A stretch of DNA of 64,000 bases from CAIRTM01 sp963723235 (GCA_963723235.1 CAVRPV010000020.1:1-64000), one strand, 5' to 3'. Counted from the stretch's first letter, positions 1-11,437 are shown. The notes: a model not told the origin generated them from the letters alone. A program made the numbers and translations.

Positions 1-2432
1 GCCGGATAGCGGGCTGTTATGGCAATCTTTTTAATGACTATCCGGCCGCTGACATCGCGCAGGAGCAGCCGCAGATCGTATGCACCGGCTCCGTCAAGCT
101 GCAGGGCATAATGGTTGATCGCGCCGGTGTCGTCGCCAAAATTGTAAAGGTATAATCCCTTTCTCAGCTGAACATCAAGAGAGCGTGCTGCAGCAAACTC
201 TTCCCCCGGTTTCTTCCAGTAGAGCACCGCATCGGAGGCGAGGTCACATTCTATGAGCATCCTGAGATTCAGCGCTGTCCCGCCGCGGCATATGCACCGG
301 GCCCCACGGTAATATCTATCACAGGGCTTTCATGAGAGGCCTGTATAACAATTTTTTCAGGAAATGCATTTTCGACCGATGAATCAGGCAACCCATGCAC
401 GACGGCATCCACACGGCCGGGCAGCAGGGAAATATCCTGCCGAAAACCATAGTTGCTCAGATCAGCAGCGGATAGTTTCGACAGATGGACAGGGTCCGCC
501 TTGCTGCGGTCGGGAACAAAGGCCTTCAGCAAGGCCTCATCTTTTTGATGATTCTCAAGGCGGCTAAAGCTCTCATAATCAATATATGCATCGTATGCAA
601 AACCCAACGGCAACGCATGCATATTTTGGTAAACAGTGATATCGCCAGTACCATATATACGCTCATACCCATAAGGAACGGCATGACCTTTTTTTGCAAG
701 ATAATACTTCACCCCGACCAATGTCTGGAGATTCTGTCGCGACCAAATCCTGCGATATAACATATAGAACCGATATGGAAAAGGAATATCAAGTTCTTGG
801 TTAAATTCAATATAGCTCGGATGATTAAATGAATTGTCCGCCTGCACTCCCTTATAACGGTGGGCAAGCGAATCCCGCAAAAAAACTGAAAGAAAGCTCC
901 TGTCGACCCGGTACAGTCCTCTGTCGATGCTTTCCAGATAGCGCAATCGCATCCCCGGTATAGTCAAAATAGCCCTGCCGTTTCTGTATGATGTCCGGGG
1001 ATACGGTGTCCCTGCAATTAACGATCCTGTATGAAGCCCATGCCAGATCAACCACAACCAAAACAGCCAGTCCAAGTTTCAAAGCTTCATTCCGCGACCC
1101 GTACGATTAACACACAGCAACAACCCACAGTACAGCAGAATAATAACTCCGGCAACGCCGTAATCCAGAACGTCCCACAGTCTCTTTACTCCGGTAACAT
1201 TATCAAGCCTCACAATCAAAGCAGCCAGCAGCGCAAGCAGGAGCAAGGTGGTTGCGATAAGCGTTTTCCTATGTATCCCGGCCCCGGCAATCAGGTGATC
1301 AATTTTTCGTGCCGACAACGATCGCGCACATGATAACAAAAAATGTCCAGCGATAGCTCAGCTGGCTGAAGCCGTTCATCACGATCCTGAAATACGGAAA
1401 CACAAGACATGCAAGCACAATGATACAGCCAATACCACATGCCACGCGATCCCTGACACGTCCGTAAAAAAAACACTGGGGCACAAGCAGCAGCGTAATC
1501 AAACCGGCATAGAGCAGCGGATCATACCCGAAAAAATGCATACTGAAAGCCATATTATTTGAAAAAAGCCGGGAAACAACTGCCTGGTAATTGGCTATGC
1601 TGTCAAGGGCGAAAACGGAGTCCCTGCAAGCGAACCGCTTACACGGGGGCAGGTCAGATAGACATACAGCGTGGGAAATACGAATACCGCGCTTAAGCCT
1701 GCTCCCAGCGAGTGCAAACAACAACGGCCTGATGATAAAGTCCTTATAACCGCCGCGAGGGTGGTTAAAAAGACGGAACACAACGTACAGCGGCATCAAC
1801 AGACACACCATATAGACATAATATATACTGAAAACGAGAAACGCCGACACGGTGGCAACAAACATGACCGCAATGAGTCGGGTCGGCCGCAGTGCAAGTC
1901 GTTCGTACAGATACAAAAGCACGGGCATGAAAACCATTAACGTGGCCGCAGGGTAGTGCTGCCCGCTAAGCACCATGTACCCGTTGAAGGCGAACAGCAG
2001 AGACCCGATCATTTTTGCATACGGATGAAATGCAAACAGCGAAAGATATGCATAGAAAAACAGGCCGGCAAGCAGTATTTTCAAAACAGCGGCATAGACT
2101 AAAACATACGGCAATGTCTGCTTACCAAAAGGCAGAAACATAATAATAAACGGGTCAAAAGCAAATTCGGAGTTGGTAAAAACAGAGGTACCCAGCCCCT
2201 CTTCAAAATTCCAGAAACTGAACTGCCCGGATCTGTATACATCCACGAAATAACTGTAGCACGGCCAGTAGCTGTTATAGGTGTCACTTCCCATATCAGT
2301 ATAGGCATAAAACTTCCTGCCTGAGAGAAAGCCGCCGTACACGAAAGCGCAGAGAACCGCCAAAAGAAAAACAAGCAATAGAATATGTTGCAATTCAGTG
2401 GTTTTTTTTGCGTTGTCGAGCAGTTTGATCAT
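1..2432 (-). CDS. YfhO-family polytopic membrane protein (frameshifted, partial)
   Basis: A large integral membrane protein resembling the YfhO family, which is thought to take part in glycosylation of envelope polymers. The N-terminal part (2432 down to about 1300) has many hydrophobic segments and the luminal-type stretch YTDMGSDTYNSYWP; the C-terminal half is mostly soluble and runs out of the window without a stop. The gene is split. A pair of compensating shifts lies near 1720 and 1600, because the minus-strand alternative frame there reads LGAGLSAVFVFPTLYV, as the family should. Further shifts lie near 1320, 1077 and 270. Translation of 268 to 1 in the shifted frame is open to the window edge. 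Read as one protein it exceeds 800 residues. Either sequence error or a decaying gene is possible; the preserved domain order favours error. Confidence 0.72.
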
Positions 2433-2518
2433 GTGAACCTCAAAACTGTTTTGAACAAGGACTGAAAAGACAAATCCCGGAGCAGTCGATTAGCGGGAGC
2501 TTCAATGCGTAAAGGTTG

Positions 2519-3149
2519 TTAAGCACCTTCAGAATCTGTCTCCTCGGCAGGTTTGCAGCACTCCATAATTATATGCGTAAAAGGAAGAAGGTTAAATCAT
2601 GACGAATCGTCACCTGAGAAGAAAAACAGGAGGGGAGTAACTTCATATACCCATCACGGGTCCGGATAAATTTTCCCCTGTCCAGAGAAAACAGCAACCG
2701 TGTTACCATGGATTGCTTTTCGACCAGGCAGGGGTCAATGGTAATTATTCTGCCCACTTTGGTTCAAGGTATTTTTGTGGTGTTGTAAAGAAGGCTATCG
2801 CATCCTCATCATTCAAGTGATGCAACACTCCGTTTGCCATAATGATATTAAACGTAGAGTCAAATCTCAACGCGTCCATCGCCGATTGTCCTGAATAGAA
2901 ATCGCCCCTTACTCCCGTATTTTTGTTTCGCCGATTGAATATAGCGTTCGTTTGAATCGATGCCAACATAGTCTACATCAGTTAAAAATTTAAGAATATC
3001 AGCGGGGCCGCAGCCGAAATCCAAAATCTTGTCTCCCTTTTTAGGCCTGATATATTCATTAATATACATAGGATAAAATGAATTGTCCCCCATGACATAC
3101 CAAACAGCCGATACATCAATGAAAAATCCAGAAGCTTTCTAATATGCAT
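2519..3149 (-). CDS. Class I SAM-dependent methyltransferase (frameshifted)
   Basis: A small-molecule or glycan methyltransferase of about 210 residues. Motif I is seen as KILDFGCGPADILKFL, followed by the acidic ribose-binding strand VDYVGIDSNERYI and the post-motif segment IIMANGVLHHLND, all typical of methyltransferase type 11/12 proteins. The start at 3149 follows an AAGGAAGGAGAG ribosome-binding site 9 bases upstream. Frame changes near 3090, 2900, 2755 and 2590 break it; after the last one the C-terminus reads THIIMECCKPAEETDSEGA and stops at 2519. It sits between polysaccharide-type genes, so a sugar or lipid-linked glycan substrate is likely but not shown. This stretch looks more AT-rich than the rest of the window. 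Confidence 0.68.
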
Positions 3150-3261
3150 GCTATGCTTCTCTCCTTCCTTATGTAACATCCATCGACTCATAACTGATTT
3201 GGATTAATGCCGCGCGGCTTATTTGGCACAAACAACTGATCCATGTACAATCTCAGCTGAT

Positions 3262-4552
3262 TTAATTAAATTCATCAAGGCGTTCTTTTATCCCGGCAAG
3301 GCTATGATCTTTATTGGAAACATCAACAATTCCTTGCCTGATGATAAAATCTGAAACTAAAAGTCCGGTCAAATAATTGCCCCGGGCAGTTAAGTGTGAA
3401 TCGAAATACCAGTATAAATCTTTTTCAGGATCCAGTGTGTTGATTATGCCGACCCTTCGATATGATCTGAGATGAGGCAGCAGATCGAAATAAAGAATAT
3501 GCTCCCTGCCTTAAAAAATCGCAAAGTTTCTGTCTCGGGGTATCCAGATCTATGCCATTGCTCTTAAGTCATTCGGGACAGTACACCTGCTGTTTTGTGG
3601 GGATTTATAACGAAAAGCGGTTTTTAAACAAGTTCATCCGCAAGTCTCTTAAAGTTAAGCATGGACTTAAAATGCCCATCCCAGGCTTGCCTGATCCAGG
3701 GGTGTGTTTTTTCCTGCAAAGTCCAAATACCGAAATAATATACTGCTAAATAACTTTGATCCTTATCAGATACGCCATCGGCAGGCCCGCTGCTGGAAAA
3801 ACCCTGCTTTGTTTTCCGCCTGGCTGTTTCTATCGCAGCATGTATGGCTGAATTATTAAACCACCAGCCCCGGAGAATACCGAATAATGAGCTTCCTGTA
3901 CTGTTATTATTTTTATATCCCTGGACTTGAGCCATCCGATCAGACAATGTGTTTTCGACCACAATGCCGGTTTGCATATCGCTGATAGAGTTAAACGGCA
4001 CCAGAAAACCGTCTTGCACAGTTGTACTGGGAAATGCATAATCCTCATAGATATCATTGATAAAATAGCCAACAACAATAAGTTGAGGGGGGACTGGAGC
4101 TGTGAAATAATCTTTTTAGCCTTTAAGATACCTGCTGCCTCGTTCCATATCCGACAACACCACATTTCAAAACACGATGACCGAGCATGGTCTGCATAAC
4201 AGTACCCCATTTGTATTCAAATGGAGCGAACATATGTGTGAAACTGTCCCCCAGCAAAAGGATACGAGTCCTGTTCTCCCTCATAGGGTGTATCAAAGCA
4301 TCCCAATTCATTGGACCAGACATCATGACAGTAATTTTCTTCGATTCGCATCTCTACGGAAGGATGATTTTGCTGAATATCAAAACCGGTTTCATTATCC
4401 GCTTTAAAATAGTTTCGTGATTCCACAGCAAAGTTAGGGGGGGGCTTATAGCCCAAAAATCTCAAAGCCACTTCGAGACAGCAAAGGCATAAGATCATGC
4501 AGCATGCGAGCAGGCACACATTGACAATCAAACGTTTTGGATTGCGAATCAT
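3262..4552 (-). CDS. SGNH/AlgX-like acyltransferase or hydrolase (frameshifted)
   Basis: About 430 residues. An N-terminal signal-anchor (about residues 8-30) is followed by RILLLGDSFTHMFAPF, the GDS block carrying the nucleophilic serine of SGNH hydrolases, and by GVVGYGTRQQ. Near the C-terminus the shifted frame reads DLYWYFDSHLTARGN, the Asp-x-His block typical of AlgX/AlgJ-type polysaccharide O-acetyltransferases; the protein ends at 3262. Shifts near 4230, 4130, 4010 and 3620-3490 interrupt it. Such proteins act in the periplasm to acylate or deacylate polysaccharides. No MBOAT partner is visible in the window. The start at 4552 is chosen because it precedes the membrane anchor; no strong ribosome-binding site is seen. 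Confidence 0.65.
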
Positions 4553-4553
4553 A

Positions 4554-4800
4554 TCTATGCGCAGTGCTGTGAAAAATTATCAATTATACATCTATTAAAG
4601 AATTCGATATCTACTATCAGAAAACAGAGAACAAAAACCACATGAGAATCCCGACAACCATAAGCAGTTTTGCAGGGTTTGCCTGCCTTGCATTCAAACT
4701 TGTAGAGCATTTTCTTGTTTCGTGTAACCCATGTATGTGAATTTTCTTCCTGGCCCATCGCCTGCGCACTCCAGGTCATCGCGCCCTGGCGCAATCTTAT
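4554..4800 (-). other. Gap with a possible small membrane-protein ORF
   Basis: About 250 bases between the permease stop and the SGNH gene. On the minus strand an ATG at about 4705 opens MLYKFECKAGKP, and after one assumed frame change the sequence continues as KLLMVVGILMWFLFSVF and stops, which would give a roughly 30-residue protein with one membrane helix. There is no convincing ribosome-binding site, so I do not call it as a gene. Confidence 0.2.
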
Positions 4801-6153
4801 TTAACGAAGTACCGCCACCAGGAAATACACCGGTATTCCCGCCAAAAGCACGCCAATCAGAAAAAAGCGATGTGCTTGTCCAGGTCATAAGAGCGGCAAT
4901 CATCATTGTCACGGACAGGCCGATATAGAGCAGCGGAACATACGGGTACAGGGGAACACGGTACGGGCGCGGCAGGTCTGGCTGTTTGAACCGCATATAC
5001 ATCATCCCGATGACCGCCATCACCGGGAACACGCTCAGGGCAAACCCCATGTATATGACCAGCGTCATGGCTGAACCCAGCAACACATAGATGATGGCAA
5101 GACCCATCTGAACACAAATGGCAAGCCACGGCGTGCCATAGCGCGGGTGCAGGGCTGCCAGCCAGTGAAAAAGCATACGATCCTGCGCCATGGCATAGCA
5201 GACACGAGGACCGATCATCATCTGGACAGACACGGCTGAAAACAGGATAATTGCAATCCCGAGGGTAATGAAATTGCACACAGCCGGCGTAAAGAGAAAA
5301 CCGGAAGCGATAGCGGCGACCTCGTCACGGCCCATAAGCTCCTGGCCCGGGGCGCCCAGTAAAAAGACAAAGTTGAGCAGCAGATACAGGCACATGGTCA
5401 GCAGCGTGCCCCAGAGCATGGCCCGGGGAAGGTTTCACTCCGGGTTGTGTATACTCACCGGCAATGTAGCTTGCACTGTTCCACCCCGAGTAGGCAAACA
5501 TGACAATAAGCAGGCCCAGGCCCATGGCCGCAAAACCTGACGCGCCGGATTCAGCCGACAGGATAGGACGCCGCAAGACGGCCGATATTCCCGAAGTCAG
5601 CCGCAAGCAGCCCCAGCCCGATCAAGGCCACGACAATCATGATTTTGACGATGGTAAGGGCATTCTGAACATAGCTGCCTTTTTTTACGCCGACGATATG
5701 CAGGCTGCCGAAAAACACAATAATCATAACGGCAGCTGTTTTTTGAAACCAGACATCATCAAGCAGCATAATTTCACCGGGAGTACCGAAAACAGCGTGG
5801 AGGAAACCGGTTGGTATACTGCACCAGCAGAAGGGGAGCCTATCGCCACCGGAGCCGCAAACCCCACGACAAGCGAAATCCATCCCGTGAGAAAAGCGGG
5901 CAGAAAAGCCGAATATTTTTTTCATATACACATACTCACCGCCCACATCCGGCCATGTGGTAGCAAGCTCGGCATAGCACAGAGCGCCGGCAACGGCGAT
6001 GCAGCCGCCGACAATCCACAGCGCCATGGTAACAGAAGCACTGCCGGTCATGCCCAGAACGTTGCCGGTAGTCATAAATACGCCGGTCCCGATCATATCG
6101 GCTACAATAACCAGCACTGCAGTTACCAATCCTATCTGACGTTTCAAACCCAT
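4801..6153 (-). CDS. APC-superfamily amino-acid permease (frameshifted)
   Basis: An inner-membrane amino-acid/polyamine antiporter or symporter of about 450 residues and 12 predicted helices. The N-terminus has the helix-1 signature VADMIGTGVFMTTGNVLG and continues CYAELATTWPDVGGEYVYMK, as in the APC family. The middle reads MFAYSGWNSASYIAGEY and GPRVCYAMAQDRMLF. The C-terminal helix reads LIGVLLAGIPVYFLVAVLR in a shifted frame and stops at 4801. Shifts occur near 5900 and 5820 (compensating), 5600, 5440 and 4870. The ATG at 6153 is preferred over an upstream TTG because AGCAGGA lies 5-10 bases ahead of it. Substrate cannot be read from sequence. Confidence 0.78.
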
Positions 6154-6500
6154 ATGTGTCCTGCTTTTCAAATAAAACGATTTTTATCTTGCTTCAGCAA
6201 AAACAAGGCCCGCACAGACAAGCCGGCTTCAAAACCGATAGATAAGACGCTTTTCTTCTACTTTCACTCCGTTTGTATGTCAATTGTTTTTCATGCTGCC
6301 GTTCACCACGGTACGAATCGATCCTTCAGTTACCAGGATAATGCTGTATTAGGGATATGCAAGAGAGTTATTACATGCACAGTAAGAGCAGCTTGTATCG
6401 GGCATGAATTGTCAACAATATTGATTTTCATATAACGTTCTTATGTCAGATGGTAGGCAATACACAAACTGTCTAAAAATAAGATGGCTAACTCCCGGGT
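6154..6500. other. Intergenic stretch
   Basis: About 350 bases between the permease start and the end of the YjbQ-type gene. It is AT-rich in parts and must hold the permease promoter, but I see no clear -35/-10 pair, hairpin terminator, RNA gene or plausible small gene. Confidence 0.4.
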
Positions 6501-6920
6501 CTAATGTCCGATAATTTTCACCAGCACACGTTTTTTTCGCCGGCCGTCAAACTCGCCATAAAAAATCTGCTCCCAGGGGCCGAAGTCGAGCCGGCCCCCG
6601 GTAACGGCAACCACCACCTCGCGGCCCATGATCTGACGCTTGAGGTGCGCGTCCCCGTTGTCCTCGCCGGTGCGGTTATGACGGTAGCGCGAAACGGGCT
6701 CATGCGGAGCAAGCTGTTCGAGCCACTGCTCATAATCCTGATGCAGGCCGCGCTCATCATCATTGATAAAAACCGACGCGGTAATATGCATGGCATTGCA
6801 CAGCAGCAGCCCTTCCTGTATGCCGCTTTCCCGCAGGCAGGACTCAACCTCAGGCGTAATATTGATGAATTCGCGGCGGTGCTTAACATTAAACCACAAC
6901 TCTTTACGAAAGCTTTTCAT
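6501..6920 (-). CDS. yjbQ: YjbQ/UPF0047 family protein
   Basis: A 139-residue intact protein of the YjbQ/UPF0047 family, annotated by homology as a secondary thiamine-phosphate synthase. The family's C-terminal block is clear: NGDAHLKRQIMGREVVVAV, then GRLDFGPWEQIFYGEFDG. The central MHITASVFINDDE, which carries the conserved His, is also present. The start at 6920 (MKSFRKELWFNV) follows GAGGG in the correct window; the open frame reaches further upstream but without family similarity. These proteins are trimeric and cytosolic, and their physiological role is weakly defined. It is a single gene, convergent with nothing and divergent from the nucleotidase at 7057. Confidence 0.9.
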   Translation of the reverse strand: MKSFRKELWFNVKHRREFINITPEVESCLRESGIQEGLLLCNAMHITASVFINDDERGLHQDYEQWLEQLAPHEPVSRYRHNRTGEDNGDAHLKRQIMGREVVVAVTGGRLDFGPWEQIFYGEFDGRRKKRVLVKIIGH

Positions 6921-7056
6921 TGGCCCAGCCCTCTGTTTATAATTGCACATCCGGATATTTTTCGTAGTGCCGCCAGCCAAATATACTCATGACGTGCGCG
7001 CAATGCCCATGATATACTTTTACGTCAACGCACACAACAAAAAAGGAGTACTGTAC

Positions 7057-8123
7057 ATGGCCTATGAACAGGAATTGAAAGTTGCCCTTGCAGCAGTCAA
7101 GAAAGCTGTATCGCTGTGCTGCCAGGTTCAGCAAAAGCTTATAACATCTGAAACCATCATCAAGAAGGACAAGTCCCCGGTAACGGTCGCCGACCTCGGA
7201 TCACAGGCTGTTATCTGCCTTGAGCTGATGAAGCACTTCAGCGCCGATCCGATCGTAGCCGAAGAAGACGTGGATACTCTGCGGGACAATCAGGATCTGG
7301 CCTGCCGAGTGCATGAACTGGTGACTGCACAAACATCGGGGATCACGCACACGCACATGCTTGAAGCGATTGCCTGCGGCAGGCAAAACGTTGATTTCAC
7401 ACAACGCTACTGGACCATTGACCCGATTGACGGCACCAAGGGTTTCCTGCGGAAGGAGCAGTATGCAGTCGCGCTGGCCCTGATTGATCGCGGGCAGGTG
7501 GTGCTGGGAGTCCTGGGCTGTCCCAATTATGCCTTTGACCCGGGCACGAGCCGCAGACACGGGAAGCCTGTTTTACGCGGTTGAAGGACAGGGTGCATTC
7601 GTCCGCGCAATCGATGCAGACACGCAGCGTGCAATCGCCACTGACGGCATCAGCGAATGCAGCCGGGCAACGTTTTGCGAATCGGTTGAGAGCGCGCATG
7701 CCTCCCACGATGAGCACGCTGAAATTTCCAAAGCGCTCGGCATTACCGCCCCGCCCTTCCGGATTGACAGCCAGGCCAAAGTATGCTGCCGTGGCCTGCG
7801 GAGATGCCTCGATCTATCTGCGCCTTCCGCGCTCAAGCAGCTACCGGGAAAAAATCTGGGACCACGCCGCAGGGGCATTTATTGTGGAACAGGCCGGAGG
7901 CCGGGTAACAGACTTCAGCGGCAATCCGCTTGATTTTACCTGCGGGGAACTGCTTGAAAAAAACACCGGAATCGTGGCGACCAACGGCATCATCCATGAG
8001 CAGGTGCTGGATGCGATCAGCAAGCCGGGCACATATATAACATCTCAGCGCTTTTGCAATTCTTCTATTGACTCACACTACTTCCCGTTCTATAGTTCCG
8101 CAATCAACAAAAATCTGACCTGA
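7057..8123 (+). CDS. 3'(2'),5'-bisphosphate nucleotidase, HAL2/CysQ type (frameshifted)
   Basis: A magnesium-dependent phosphatase of the inositol-monophosphatase superfamily that recycles 3'-phosphoadenosine 5'-phosphate from sulfate assimilation; about 350 residues, the length of the HAL2/SAL1 type. The metal-site motifs appear in order: PVTVADLGSQA, AEEDVD, then WTIDPIDGTKGFLR, and in the last part IWDHAAGAFIVEQAGGRVTD. The start at 7057 follows AAAAGGAG. Two shifts break it, near 7555 and near 7778. At the second site removing one A from an AAA run restores KYAAVACGDASIYL, which points to a homopolymer error. It may also act on inositol phosphates. Confidence 0.85.
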
Positions 8124-8178
8124 GAAGAGCTGTCCCAAATCAACTTTTATGTCATCCAATATTGGGAGAGATGTGTAC

Positions 8179-10644
8179 ATGGAGACCAAGACCGTATGCC
8201 GGGGAATATTCCTGACCGCATGTCGCGACACTGCTGTGGCAGATACTGATAACCAGAATTTTTTCCGCGAGCATGTACTACCACTTTGTTTTCATGTCCA
8301 TATCCCTGGCCATGCTCGGCTTTGCCTGCAGCGGTATCTGCGTATACCTTTTCCCGAACTTTTTTAATCGCGATAAGTCATACACACAGCTCACTATTTC
8401 CTCGTCCCTGTTTGCGGCAACAATGATCGCCGCTATTTTTATATATATAAACGTTCGGTTTGTTCCCGCGCAGTCATTGGCATCATTTTACAACCTGCTG
8501 ACAATTTTTATAGCCATTTTTCTGCCGTATTTTTTCTCCGGGCTGACCACAACCCTGATTTTCAAGCATCATGCACAAGACATCACCGCATCTACTTCTT
8601 TGACCTGATCGGTGCAGGTCTTGGGTGCCTTGCGATCGTCGGCCTGCTGTTTCATGTATGACGGCATAAGCCTTGTTTTTCTGACGGCATTCATCGGCAT
8701 CCCTTGCATCCCTTGTCTTTGCCGCCCGGTCCCTCTCCCGCACGGTAAAACAGTTCGCCGGCAGCTGGCCTTCATTGCACTCGCTGCATTTATCGGGAAT
8801 GCGCACGTGTACCGGTTTCTTAAAATCAAATATATCAATGGCACGCCTGAGACCGGTATCATTTTCGAAGAGTGGAATCCAATCAACAGAGTAACCGTAA
8901 TCGCCTGACGACATCATGGGAATCAAGCATTAAACATTCGCTACGATTCTACCGCCAACGCACATATGCACGCTTTTGACGGTACCATTGAAAAAATGGA
9001 CTACCTGAAAAAAGGTTGTTCCTTCTTTTTATTTTCAATTGCGCAAGGGAGCTGATGTGCTGGTAATTGGAACCGGCGGTGGGCAGGATGTTCTCAATGC
9101 CTATGTCAACGGCAACCGCAAAATTACCGCCATTGAAATTAACCCCACCATAGCCCGCCTCAACCGGGAGGTATATCGCGATTTCAACGGCAACCTTTTT
9201 GGACAGGAAGGCATCAAACTGATTGTGGATGACGGTCGAAATTTTGTCCGCACAACATCCGATACGTTCGATATCATCCTGTTGAGCAACGCCGACAGCG
9301 GCGTTGCCAGCTCCTCGGGGGCTTTTACCTTTGTTGAAAACTCGCTCTACACGGCTGAAGCTTTCAGGGATTACCTGAACCATCTGCGTGAATGACGGCG
9401 TTCTCTGGATAAACCGCTGGCGTTTTAACGGAGACCTGGAGACCCTGAAGATTCTCAGCTCCTGCCTGAAGTCGCTTGAATATCTGAACATTCAAAATGC
9501 GGAGCGCCATATCGTCATTATAGCTGAAAATCGACCTGTCACAGTCTGGACCCAGGCATTATTTTTATTCAAAAAAACACCGTTCAGCGAACAGGAACTC
9601 AAGGACATTGACGGCCTGAGAAAGACAATGGGTCTTATCTGGCTGCATGACCCCCGTGAACGGCTGAACACGGTATTTACTGATTTTCTCTATGCCCAAA
9701 GCAAAGAAAATTTTATGGCCGCCTATCCCGCATGCGCATTCAGCCCGACACGGACAACTGCCCGTTTTTCTTTAATTACCTGAAACCGGAACATTATATC
9801 GGGAAAGCTGCCGGAAGCGAAAACCCAATTCAGCTATCCGGTCTTCATGTTCAAGTCGCTCTTTCTCATAATTGTCGTCATGGTAATCGTGACCATATTT
9901 TTACCCATGCTGCTCATCAGACGGAAATCTTCATCCCGTTTGCCAGACCAGTCCGGTTCCGCTGGGGCTATATCCTGTACTTTGCCTGTTTGGGCTTCGG
10001 CTATATGCTGATTGAGATTCCCCTTATCCAAAAATTTATCCTGTTTCTGGGGCAACCGCTGTATGCAATTGCGGTTATCCTTTCATCACTGCTTATTTTT
10101 TCAGGAATCGGCAGCCTGCTTGCAGGCGCTTTTAAAGGAACTATGATGCACGGCCGTCTGCGCATTGTTCTCGTGGTACTATGCGTGCTGCTTGCCGTGC
10201 TGCATGTACAGCCTGCCTTTTATTTTTGACCGGTTTCTGGGCACACCCGGCATTGTAAAAATCATCGTAACCCTGTGTGCGATCGCCCCCCTTGCTATTT
10301 GCATGGGCATGGCGCTTCCTATAGGAATCAGGCTGGTTGAACAGGACGGACCCGCAATTATCCCCTGGGTTTGGGCAGTAAACGGCGCATGCTCGGTTCT
10401 GGGATCAGTAGTGGCATGGGGAATATCGCTGAACTACGGATTCAACGCAACCCTTTGGGCAGCAGTCGGCGCATACGGTGCCGCATGCCTTATAATGTGC
10501 GTCAGAAAGCAGGAATCAGCAGCAAACCGCTATCAGGCGCACAGCGTTAGCAAATTTTTATCAGCGCAGCGTGGACAAGGTGGACGTGATGGACGCAATG
10601 GACAATGTGGACCGTCGGACTCGAAGCATTACCTGCGGCCGTAA
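8179..10644 (+). CDS. Membrane-embedded spermidine-synthase-like protein (frameshifted)
   Basis: A protein of about 800 residues with N-terminal membrane helices, a central methyltransferase-fold spermidine synthase domain and C-terminal membrane helices. The helices start around TLLWQILITRIFSA and MYYHFVFMSISLAMLGFACS; the shifted frame near 8590 reads HRIYFFDLIGAGLGCLAIVG. The central domain shows VLVIGTGGGQDVLNAYVNG followed by ITAIEINPTIARLNREV. The C-terminus contains PLAICMGMALPIGIRLVEQ and PWVWAVNGACSVLGSVVAW, typical of such fusions. At least six shifts occur (about 8270, 8590, 8930-9040, 9390, 9770, 10190). The start at 8179 follows GGGAGAG. Polyamine synthesis is not proven; these fusions are widespread but uncharacterised. 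The last 15-20 codons translate a 9-bp repeat, so the true stop may be earlier. Confidence 0.7.
10572..10620. repeat. 9-bp periodic repeat array A (TGGACNNNN)
   Basis: TGGAC begins at 10572, 10581, 10590, 10599 and 10608, exactly every 9 bases, with four variable bases between. A sixth, shifted CGGAC lies at 10616. The array sits where the plus-strand synthase-like gene and the minus-strand aldolase gene converge. The same repeat recurs at 11438. Confidence 0.9.
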
Positions 10645-11270
10645 TCGGCGAATTTTTCGATGATCGTGTCCATTTCTCTGTCCGGTATCACGGCCGGGCT
10701 GCCGATGGCGCGGGCACGCCAGTAAATTTCAGCGCAGTACTCGACCTGCTCGGCCACATTGAACGCTCCCGCCAGATCAGCGCCGCAGGCCAGCAGGCCA
10801 TGGTGAGCCAGCAGCACGGCCTGTGCATCCCCGATCACGGCGCAGGCCGACACAGCAAGTTCGCGCGTGCCAAAGGTAGCATACGGCGCGCATCTGACTT
10901 CTTTCCCGGCAAACCCGATCAGATAATGCACGGCCGGCAGGCTGCACTCGAGGCAGGCCAGCGTTGTCGCAAAAACAGAATGTGTGTGCACGACCGCGCA
11001 CACTTCCGGCCGCTGCTCATACAGAGCCAGATGCATGGCAAGCTCGCTTGAAGGCCTTCGGCAACCATCGACAACAGCACCAGACATATCTACGACAACA
11101 ACATCGCCGGGTTGCGTGCTCTCATAATCAAGCCCGCTCGGCGAGATTGCAACATGGCCGCTTGCGCGGTCATACACGCTCAGGTTGCCGCTTGTGCCTG
11201 CGACCAGCCTGCGCGCAAGCAGCAGCTTGCCGTACTCAACAATCAAAGAGCGCTCTTTCTCCAGCAACAT
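10629..11270 (-). CDS. Class II aldolase/adducin family protein
   Basis: A 213-residue intact protein of the class II aldolase family, close to L-fuculose-1-phosphate aldolase: zinc-dependent cleavage of a sugar phosphate. Visible features are the N-terminal LLLARRLVAGTSGNLSVYD, the phosphate-binding SPSGLDYEST region and the zinc-ligand block VCAVVHTHSVFATTLAC, with a further HHGLLACGADLAGAF. The length matches the family (about 215). It stands alone, flanked by the two 9-bp repeat arrays. The specific substrate (fuculose-1-P, rhamnulose-1-P or a methylthioribulose-1-P analogue) cannot be decided from sequence. Confidence 0.85.
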   Translation of the reverse strand: MLLEKERSLIVEYGKLLLARRLVAGTSGNLSVYDRASGHVAISPSGLDYESTQPGDVVVVDMSGAVVDGCRRPSSELAMHLALYEQRPEVCAVVHTHSVFATTLACLECSLPAVHYLIGFAGKEVRCAPYATFGTRELAVSACAVIGDAQAVLLAHHGLLACGADLAGAFNVAEQVEYCAEIYWRARAIGSPAVIPDREMDTIIEKFADYGRR

Positions 11271-11355
11271 GTTGTGTCCTCCAAAGACATTATTATCCTG
11301 ACCCTAATTTGTATTAAGCAGGTCTTGTTGTGCTTCAGTCAAAAAATTTATAGCA

Positions 11356-11382
11356 TTGACACGCGAAAGACAGCAATACATT
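11356..11382 (+). promoter_or_regulatory. Possible sigma70-type promoter upstream of radical SAM gene
   Basis: TTGACA at 11356-11361 is followed 15 bases later by TACATT at 11377-11382. Spacing is short, so this is tentative. It would transcribe through repeat array B into the gene at 11500. Confidence 0.3.
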
Positions 11383-11437
11383 TTTTGTTGCGTCAATGAC
11401 CGCAAAACGCGTACACTGTGCGGGCGTTTGTTTTAGG

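Noticed and set aside
5500..6435. Plus-strand 311-codon open frame
   Set aside because: Antisense to the amino-acid permease; no domain and low-complexity polar composition.
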